From CAWDDA01 sp963813345 (GTDB lineage Bacteria; Acidobacteriota; Blastocatellia; RBC074), in assembly GCA_963813345.1 (NCBI GenBank), contig CAWEYR010000026.1, forward strand, positions 186,001 through 250,000: DNA of 64,000 nucleotides. Reading direction: 5' to 3'. The notes under the pieces are model-generated. The model made no database searches. It was not told the origin of the DNA and was given only the letters and a program-made list of their open reading frames with translations. The translations under genes and the position numbers were made by a program. Shown here piece by piece: positions 58,363 to 64,000 of the stretch. Each line of letters opens with the position of its first letter. Within the stretch, counting starts at the first letter, position 1.

Positions 58363-58363
58363 T

Positions 58364-58873
58364 CTAGTTGAGATAGCCGCGTAGGAGCTTTACCAGCCGG
58401 ATGATATCCGTCGCATCGGCAATTACTTTCAACGAGACGATATGTCTCGAGGTCTTTCCCATGCTGTCGGTTAACTCATCCCCGGCTGTCTGGAGTCTTT
58501 GAAGAGCTTCGGTGAGCGACTCCGGGGGCGACTCGAATTTGACCGCATCATCATCATTTCCGCCACCGGCCTCTGAACGGATATGACGCGCTGACTTCTC
58601 GATGTCGCGAAGCTTCTTCTCACTGCTCTTTGGCAAATGACCGTTCGCAGCCAGTTTTGCCAACTCGTCGGCATCGGTTTTGATCTGGCTGGTCTTGTCG
58701 AGAAGCTTCTTATGCTCAGATTCCTCACGCTTGATGCGCATCTTGACGAGCGTGTCACGAAATGCTTCGTTCTGCTCGGCAGCCGGTACGGGCGCGGGTT
58801 CGGCCGTCTGTGCCCAAACAGCGGGCGCAAGAACCAGGAAAAACAATAAGCGTAGAATCGAGGAAGGACTCAT
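58364..58873 (-). CDS. Secreted coiled-coil protein of unknown function
   Basis: Protein of 169 residues starting MSPSSILRLLFFLVLAPAVW, a signal peptide ending in WAQ. The rest is charged and helical, likely coiled coil (DTLVKMRIKREESEHKKLLD and SSEKKLRDIEKSARHIRSEA), with a C-terminal leucine-rich helix. No family recognised. Its position directly before the VWFA gene suggests a shared role at the envelope. The open frame starts six residues earlier at 58891; ATG 58871-58873 is preferred because the signal peptide begins there. Confidence 0.7.
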   Translation of the reverse strand: MSPSSILRLLFFLVLAPAVWAQTAEPAPVPAAEQNEAFRDTLVKMRIKREESEHKKLLDKTSQIKTDADELAKLAANGHLPKSSEKKLRDIEKSARHIRSEAGGGNDDDAVKFESPPESLTEALQRLQTAGDELTDSMGKTSRHIVSLKVIADATDIIRLVKLLRGYLN

Positions 58874-58920
58874 CGAACACTCCGAGTACAATTTCTAGCA
58901 CAGCAGAGCGTCGGAAGAAA

Positions 58921-59083
58921 GTGCTGAGTGCGAAGTGAGGTGCTGAGTGCTGAGTGCTGAGTGCTGAGTTGGAGTTCAAGCTTCAGCTTGCTCTTTGCAT
59001 TCTGAGACTGCGAAGAGCAAGCTGAAGCTTGAACTCCATACTCAGCACTCAGCCCCAGACACTCAGCACCCTTCACTCAGCAC
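58921..59083. repeat. Family B inverted repeat with shared core
   Basis: GTGCTGA units on the left and TCAGCAC units on the right enclose GGAGTTCAAGCTTCAGCTTG and CAAGCTGAAGCTTGAACTCC. Both ends run into short T/C-rich or A/G-rich tracts. Between two minus-strand genes. Confidence 0.88.
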
Positions 59084-59090
59084 TTTTCTT

Positions 59091-59666
59091 CTAATACTCA
59101 CAACTCAGAATTCGCCGTTGTCCTTTTTTCAGACTCAAATCGATTCCGAGAATCTTCCCGGCCAGTCCGCGCAGCACCTCGTCTTCGAGTGACCCATTAG
59201 ACACGCCTTCAACCCACCGCTGGTCGATGCCGACTCCGGCAAGCCGGCCCTGGATTCTCGCAGATATCATGATTTGCGCCTTTGCCTGGTCGACGGGTAG
59301 TGAGGTGATTTCGAGCGAGTACCGGCCCTGCAACCAGTTTCGAACATCAGAAGCGGGCATGGTTGCCAGGTGTTCGAGGTCCGAGTTCGCTGTAACACCC
59401 TTGGTAAACACCACCGGTTTGGTAACGATCTTCCCATCAGCCAGTTTGGTGCCAGCGTCGTCCAGCGGAATAGCGCACGCCTTGAAGAGTTCCAGTGCAG
59501 CCTTGATTATGTCTTCTCGTTTGGCACCGAGTGTATAAGGGTTCGCGAGCGGTCCTTCGGTTTTGGGTCTATCGAACTCGATCTGGGCAGAAGCCGTAGA
59601 AGTAAAACATAAGAGCATAAAGCCCAACAGGTTCCGTCTGAAAACGGAACGTCGCGCATCAATCAT
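59091..59666 (-). CDS. Secreted protein of unknown function
   Basis: Protein of 191 residues starting MIDARRSVFRRNLLGFMLLC; signal peptide cleaved near TASAQ. The soluble body (LGAKREDIIKAALELFKACA, WLQGRYSLEITSLPVDQAKA, MISARIQGRLAGVGIDQRWV) looks like an alpha/beta domain, but I cannot assign a family. The start at 59666 is chosen over 59693 because it opens the signal peptide. Bases 59667-59900 upstream show nothing I can name. Confidence 0.65.
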   Translation of the reverse strand: MIDARRSVFRRNLLGFMLLCFTSTASAQIEFDRPKTEGPLANPYTLGAKREDIIKAALELFKACAIPLDDAGTKLADGKIVTKPVVFTKGVTANSDLEHLATMPASDVRNWLQGRYSLEITSLPVDQAKAQIMISARIQGRLAGVGIDQRWVEGVSNGSLEDEVLRGLAGKILGIDLSLKKGQRRILSCEY

Positions 59667-59901
59667 TTGAATATCTCCTTCAGGGCGACACAATAACAGG
59701 GTGACACACCCTCAGCAAGCATTGAATTATCTGGGCTTTCCCGTTCGAACCCGAGTGCAATTTCTTCAGGGTAAGAATGGCACTTTCGAGTAAAAGTTAC
59801 ACAATCCACCTCAAAGGCTAGCGTTGAGACGACTTCCATGCTGGGAAGCCAAACTTTGATATTCAAGGAGTTATAGAATTCAGCACCGCAGTTTGAGGGT
59901 G

Positions 59902-59917
59902 TGGCACTGTCTTTGCT
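59902..59917 (+). promoter_or_regulatory. Sigma-54 promoter (-24/-12) of the small RNA
   Basis: TGGCAC-TGTCT-TTGCT fits the sigma-54 consensus TGGCAC-N5-TTGCW in all fixed bases, with GG-N10-GC spacing. The expected start of transcription is near 59928. The structured RNA below begins right there. Confidence 0.7.
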
Positions 59918-59927
59918 CTATACTGGG

Positions 59928-60048
59928 TGGGGCAACGAGATACCAGGTGGATAACTCCACTGACGGTGTCAGTGGTTACCGAGGTGAGGAAGGTAACCAC
60001 GTTTTATTAGGCGCTGCGGGCTTCCCACGACTGCAGCGCCTTTTATTT
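59928..60048 (+). ncRNA. Putative sigma-54-dependent small RNA with three hairpins
   Basis: About 120 bases without a credible reading frame. Hairpin 1: CCACTGAC-GGT-GTCAGTGG (59957-59975), perfect. Hairpin 2: GGTTACC (59974-59980) and GGTAACC (59992-59998) around the purine-rich loop GAGGTGAGGAA. The two stems share two bases, so they compete or stack. Hairpin 3 is a Rho-independent terminator (60010-60047). A sigma-54 promoter ends 12 bases before the start. The purine-rich loop could pair with or mimic ribosome binding sites or bind a CsrA-like protein; that is inference. I do not recognise it as a known family. Confidence 0.68.
60010..60047 (+). terminator. Rho-independent terminator of the small RNA
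   Basis: GGCGCTGC (60010-60017) pairs with GCAGCGCC (60033-60040), with GGG-CTT-CCC pairing inside, followed directly by TTTTATTT. Confidence 0.85.
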
Positions 60049-60099
60049 AACGTTGCCTGATGCCCCTTTATTTGTCGAGTTCGAATACTTCTCCGGTGC

Positions 60100-60200
60100 G
60101 CGCGACGGATGGCCGGGAATGAGGCGGTTTGGCGGGCCCGGCGACAGGGGGATGCGTCGCGGGTTCTTTCAAACCCCTCACTCCCGACCACCCGTCGCGC
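60100..60200. repeat. Large imperfect inverted repeat, about 100 bases
   Basis: GCGCGACGGATGGCCGGGA on the left faces TCCCGACCACCCGTCGCGC on the right (17 of 19 pair). Inside, GAGGCGGTTTG faces CAAACCCCTC. One copy in the window. It may be a further repeat family or part of a second RNA; no promoter is seen. Confidence 0.65.
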
Positions 60201-60244
60201 TTAAATCCATAACTCACCTTTATTTTTAGCCAAATACTCTGTAC

Positions 60245-60290
60245 GTTGTACCGCCTTCAGGCGGAAGATTCTGGCTGAAGCCTGTACAAC
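60245..60290. repeat. Short family A repeat
   Basis: GTTGTAC ... GTACAAC arms with the CCGCCTTCAGGCGG tip just inside the left arm. It ends at the base before the ATG of the next gene, as the repeat at 1031 does. Confidence 0.75.
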
Positions 60291-61485
60291 ATGCCTACTT
60301 CAATCGTTGATTCCTACCGCCAGAGAGCGAGTGATCTCGTCACTCTACTCCGAACGGACCAGTATCGTTACGAGGTTGGTCTGGCTTCCGGACGAAACCG
60401 GCTGAGTCTTCTTCGCGAGCAGAGCGACCTCTTCACGATCGACTCTCTTGTCGAGCTCGGAAACGCTCACAATGTTATAAGCGCATCGTTCTCAACCGAA
60501 CGGGCTGCGATTAAGCGACTCAAGAATTTCGGCCAGTGGGGAATGATCTCGCTTGCAGAAGACGTTCTCGCCGCCGAGGTGTCTGCTGAGCCACCTGAAG
60601 CGATCGCCCAGCATCGTCTCGAACTTCGTGAAGAGATCGCGCGCCGCCTTGGCTTTTCTTCATTCCTTGATCTCAAGACTGACGAATACGGCATCGACTA
60701 CAAGTCCCTTGAAGGACGGAGCCAGAAGTTGCTCGAGCAAACGGATGGGATGCAGAGCGAGGACAGTGCAAACATTGAAACCGCTCGAGCCTATGCTCGA
60801 CTTGAGCCAAACCTATCAGAAGCTTTTCGCCGGCCTTGGATTCGACACGTCACGTCAGACAAATGTTGAGATCGATCTTGAGCCTGCGAGCAGAAAGCGA
60901 CGACGCGCTTTCTGCGCGGCGCTCAGTGTCCCCGACGAGATCAAGCTCGCCCTCAATCCACGGAATCATTGGTCGGATGTCGCACCTGCTGCTCGCGTGC
61001 GCAGGACGAGTCCAGCAATTCGCGTGGACTTCCCGCAATCTTCCGCCCGAGCTTCGCCTTTATGGAGATCGCTCGGTTCAGGACGGCTGGTCATCTCTGT
61101 TCGCGTCACTTGCTTCCGCGCCGGCGTGGCTTGAAGAGACCTATGGCTTCACGGAGAATGCGGCTATTCAACGCGCTGCGATTCTGACCGAGCTGATCGC
61201 GGCTCGGCGCGACGCGGAAAGATTGTCGGCGACCCGGAATCGAGGTACCGGGCGGCCGAAAGACTACGAGGTCGCGCGTTCGCAGTGCAGATGCTTGAGC
61301 ACCTGCGCAGTCGATTCGGGTTTGCCTGGTGGACATCGCGCAAAGCCGGTGAAACTCTGATCGACCTCTGGAACACAGGGTATCGTTACGACCTCGACGA
61401 GCTCGCGTCGATGATTGGCCTGGGCGAGCTTTCGTTTGAATGGCTGGCATCACACATGGACACGCTTGTGAGACAAGTCAAATGA
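60291..61485 (+). CDS. Peptidase M3-like protein, several frameshifts, zinc motif not visible
   Basis: Protein of about 397 residues spread over several frames: first frame PTSIVDSYRQRASDLVTLLR to AYARLEPN; next YQKLFAGLGFDTSRQTN and RAFCAALSVPDEIKLALNPR; next HLLLACAGRVQQFAWTSRNL and PPELRLYGDRSVQDGWSSLF; last FGFAWWTSRKAGETLIDLWN. The layout (CxxVPDE, then LPxExRxxGDxSVxxGxxxLF) is that of M3/oligoendopeptidase F-like proteins. The HExxH zinc motif, however, is replaced by ACAGR at the expected place, so it may be an inactive relative, unless an indel hides it. Breaks near 60835, 60985 and 61285. The stop overlaps the aroB start (ATGA). Confidence 0.6.
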
Positions 61486-62582
61486 GTTCTCGAACAGTGA
61501 CCGTTTCGCTTGGAGAGCGAAGCTACAAGATCGTCATCCGTGACGGTGCAATAGATGACACTGGATCGATCCTGCGCGAGCGGCTTGGTGACCGGAGTCG
61601 ACGGACTCTCCGGGCCGCAGTGATTTCAAACGCGCGTGTCCACTCGCTCTACGGCCGCCGGCTTGAACGCAGCTTGCGGCAGGTCGGCTTCCGTGTTTCC
61701 ACGCATCTGATCGGCGACAGCGAGCGATCGAAGTCGCTGCGAACGGCCGAAGCGGCCTGGACTTTCCTCATAGCGAATCGTTTTGAGCGGAGCGATGTGG
61801 TTGTCGCGCTCGGAGGCGGCGTCGTCGGCGACCTTGCAGGGTATACAGCAGCGAGCTACCTGCGTGGAGTGAGATACATTCAGATTCCAACGACTCTACT
61901 GGCACAGATCGACAGTTCCGTTGGTGGAAAGACCGCCGTGAATCATCGACTCGGAAAGAATCTGATTGGCGCTTTTCACCAGCCCGAAGCTGTGATCATC
62001 GATCCAGCCGTTCTCGAAACACTTCCACCGCGCGAGTTTCAGGCGGGGATGTACGAAGCGCTCAAGTACGGAATAATCCGCGATGCTTCACTTGCCGAGT
62101 CAATCGTGGCATTTGATCCATCACGGATCGTCGAACTCATCGCTCGATGCTGTGAGATCAAGGCTGAAGTAGTTGCGGCAGATGAGCGGGAGTCAGGGCT
62201 GCGACAGATACTCAATTTTGGCCACACGATCGGTCACGCGCTCGAGGCAGTAACGGGATATCGCCGCCTCAAGCACGGCGAGGCGGTAGGCTATGGCATG
62301 AAGGCAGCATCGTGGATCGCAAACCGAATAGGACTGCTCTCTCCGATTGACACACAGCGAATTGTCGAATGCGTCAACGCGCTGGGAACGCTTCCGAAGA
62401 TCAACGACCTGAAGGTCGGTGATATCGTCGCGGCAATTCAGCACGACAAGAAGGTCTCGCAAGGACGGCCGACATTCGTCCTGCCGATCGCCGTCGGCCA
62501 GGTCGCGATCAGGAATGACGTCCCCGGCCCGGCGATCCGCGATTCCGTAAAACAGCTCCTCGCCAGACAGCTTTTGGGATAG
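61482..62582 (+). CDS. aroB: 3-dehydroquinate synthase
   Basis: NAD- and zinc-dependent enzyme of the shikimate pathway, 366 residues, turning DAHP into 3-dehydroquinate. NAD motif VVALGGGVVGDLAGYTAASY, then IPTTLLAQIDSSVGGKTAVN, FHQPEAVIIDP, and the zinc ligands in LNFGHTIGHALE and RLKHGEAVGYGM. The frame extends to 61440, but ATG 61482 gives the family N-terminus (SSRTVTVSLGERSYKIVI) and overlaps the previous stop by four bases, so it is translationally coupled. Confidence 0.94.
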   Translation: MSSRTVTVSLGERSYKIVIRDGAIDDTGSILRERLGDRSRRTLRAAVISNARVHSLYGRRLERSLRQVGFRVSTHLIGDSERSKSLRTAEAAWTFLIANRFERSDVVVALGGGVVGDLAGYTAASYLRGVRYIQIPTTLLAQIDSSVGGKTAVNHRLGKNLIGAFHQPEAVIIDPAVLETLPPREFQAGMYEALKYGIIRDASLAESIVAFDPSRIVELIARCCEIKAEVVAADERESGLRQILNFGHTIGHALEAVTGYRRLKHGEAVGYGMKAASWIANRIGLLSPIDTQRIVECVNALGTLPKINDLKVGDIVAAIQHDKKVSQGRPTFVLPIAVGQVAIRNDVPGPAIRDSVKQLLARQLLG

Positions 62583-62711
62583 CCAGTCACAAATCCCATC
62601 TACTTCCGCTTAAAAAAATCCAACTATCTGGTAGTCATCCAGAGTTCTTAAGAAATCGAGGTAGGCTGAAACTTTTCAACCTCTGTTTCTGCATATGCTT
62701 AGCGATTATTG

Positions 62712-62740
62712 TTGACCTCACCTATGTAGCAACCTATATA
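62712..62740 (+). promoter_or_regulatory. Sigma-70-type promoter of the TPR gene
   Basis: TTGACC (62712-62717), 17-base spacer, TATATA (62735-62740). Near-consensus in both boxes with ideal spacing. It lies 57 bases before the ATG at 62797, in the 214-base gap after aroB. Confidence 0.75.
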
Positions 62741-62796
62741 AGCAGGCATCGGCATCACTGGGGCAAACAAAGGCCGAACGAGGCTGGGAGGTCGAG

Positions 62797-63853
62797 ATGA
62801 TAAATTGTCTGCCATTAGCCCTCTGTCTGTTCCTTCAACCGCCATTTCTTCAGAATCCGGAAAAGCCACAGGGGTCGCGCGCTCAATCCGCGGCCTCTTA
62901 TCTTGAACGCGGTAACGACTGGCTTACCAAGGGCAATCTTGAAAGTGCCATTTCCGATTATTCCCTCGCCATCGCCTTTGATGGCTCTTCGCCGTTCGCG
63001 TTCTATAACCGCGGACTGGCTCGCGAACGCTCAGGCGATCTCGAAGGAGCCCTGCGCGATTACGAAAAAGCCCTGCAACTGAATCCTCGCCTCGTCCCGG
63101 CACTGATGTGCCGAGGAATGATCAGCCTGGCTCGCGATGAGATACTCAGCCGCTCTCGCAGACTTTAACCGCGCGATTGAAGTCGCTCCACGTGACGCCC
63201 AGGTCTGGGCAAATCGCGCGGGTATTCATCTAAGGGTCGGCAACCTCGACGCTGCGATTGCGGACAGCTCCGAGGCGATCAAGCTGAACAAGCGATTGGT
63301 CGCGGCCTGGAGCAACCGATGCGGCGCAAAATATGCCAAGGGAGATTTGGAGGGTGCGCTCTCGGATTGCAATCAGGCAATCAAGTTGGACTCGAGTCAC
63401 GCAATCGCCTTCAACAATCGTGGCAGCGTTCTCACTGACCTCCATAGGACTGACGAAGCAATTTCTGACCTGAACCGAGCCATCTCACTCGACTCAACCA
63501 AAAGCTACTTCTACGCAAACCGCGGCAAGGCTCGGTACATCGCTCAGCAACTCGATGGAGCGCTTGAAGACACCAGCCGCGCCATCGAACTCAACCCGAA
63601 GGAAGTAGAGGCGTGGCTCACTCGTGGGATCATCAGGTCAATGAAGTCGGACTTGACGGGTGGAATTGAAGACATCAACCAGTCGCTGAAACTCGCGCCA
63701 AAGTTGGTCGAAGGCTGGCACAATCGCGGAGTATTACTCCTTATGGCCGGCAAACTGGACGAAGCCGAAGCCGCTTTCGGAAAGGTCAAAGAACTTGGAG
63801 GTGAGCTAGGCCCGAAGCAGAGAGAATGCTGCGCGAAGCGAGAGAGCGAGTGA
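62797..63853 (+). CDS. Tetratricopeptide-repeat protein, frameshifted near 63140
   Basis: Protein of about 351 residues. The short hydrophobic N-terminus (INCLPLALCLFLQPPFL) is a probable signal peptide. About eight TPR units follow with the usual spacing of 34 residues: YLERGNDWLTKGNLESAISD, AFYNRGLARERSGDLEGALR, AWSNRCGAKYAKGDLEGALS, AFNNRGSVLTDLHRTDEAIS and so on. The first frame breaks after GMISLARD, and RYSAALADFNRAIEVAPRDA continues in the next frame, so one base is wrong. Protein-protein interaction role only; no partner seen. An own sigma-70 promoter is visible. Confidence 0.85.
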
Positions 63854-63886
63854 AGAAGGAGTAGGTACCTGAGCTGCATCTGGAGT

Positions 63887-63983
63887 GGCGCTGCTTCGCA
63901 GCGCCGCAAGCTGAAGCTTGAACTCGAACCCATGCGGTTTGAGTTCAAGCTTTAGCTTGCCGCCGTTGCCGAAGGCAACGGCG
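63887..63983. repeat. Triple hairpin element with the family B core
   Basis: GGCGCTGC-TTC-GCAGCGCC, then GCAAGCTGAAGCTTGAACTC facing GAGTTCAAGCTTTAGCTTGC (the family B core without heptamer arms), then CGCCGTTGCC-GAAG-GCAACGGCG. It follows the TPR gene and may end its transcript. Confidence 0.8.
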
Positions 63984-64000
63984 TAAGGGCGCGTGCTAAG

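Noticed and set aside
1..64000. Transposase, integrase, RAYT, tRNA or rRNA genes
   Set aside because: None was found by eye in any frame or as a recognisable RNA; the repeats in the window have no mobilising enzyme beside them here.

Overview
The window looks like a chromosomal piece of a Gram-negative soil bacterium of the phylum Acidobacteriota, perhaps class Blastocatellia. The grounds are a VWFA-domain secreted protein of the acidobacterial type, a TonB receptor with an N-terminal carboxypeptidase-regulatory domain, a DUF1501/DUF1549-DUF1553 pair, a serine/threonine kinase fused to a STAND-type ATPase, and complete Lpt, Tat and PTS-Ntr style gene sets. The taxonomic call is inference; there is no rRNA or tRNA in the window.

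Layout. 1-8.3 kb (minus): a sugar ABC ATPase cut by the left edge, DUF1501 and cytochrome/DUF1549/DUF1553 proteins, a DUF3052 protein and a CPA2 K+/H+ antiporter. 8.6-12.7 kb: two tandem GMC dehydrogenases facing a c-type cytochrome. 12.7-20.7 kb: a B12-binding radical SAM protein, a kinase-STAND ATPase, a sarcosine-oxidase-like flavoprotein and an ETHE1-like hydrolase with rhodanese domains. 21-24.6 kb: arginine decarboxylase, a deoxyhypusine-synthase-family protein and a BON-LysM protein. 24.7-31.8 kb: TonB receptor, then a histidine kinase / OmpR regulator / SpoIIE phosphatase cluster. 32-40.6 kb: a badly frame-broken propeller-type sensor kinase, its LuxR-type regulator, two secreted surface proteins and an outer-membrane barrel. 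41.8-44.4 kb: rlmN and nadB. 44.6-53.6 kb (minus): lptCA fusion, lptB, rpoN, hpf, rapZ, EIIA, ptsH, ptsI. 53.7-57.2 kb: a hydroxyacid dehydrogenase, a lipid kinase and tatA-tatC. 57.4-59.7 kb: secreted proteins. 59.7-60.3 kb: a probable sigma-54-dependent small RNA. 60.3-63.9 kb: an M3-peptidase-like gene, aroB and a TPR protein.

Two features run through the whole window. First, intergenic spaces are filled with long inverted repeats. One family has arms made of tandem heptamers (GTGCTGA, GGTCAGT or TTTGAGA), often around a shared core GAGTTCAAGCTTTAGCTTGC, and occupies four of the convergent gene junctions. A second family carries a CCGCCTTCAGGCGG tip. Second, many genes, including the housekeeping genes rpoN, speA and lptCA, are broken by single-base indels. 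The simplest explanation is uncorrected long-read consensus error, so most broken genes are probably intact in the organism; only 32-40 kb might be truly decaying.

The most interesting items are the small RNA with a near-consensus -24/-12 promoter in a window that also encodes RpoN, the modular heptamer repeats, the paired inverted-repeat sites at equal distance upstream of a response regulator and a surface gene, the arginine decarboxylase / DHS-family pair, and a RapZ whose Walker A lysine is methionine.
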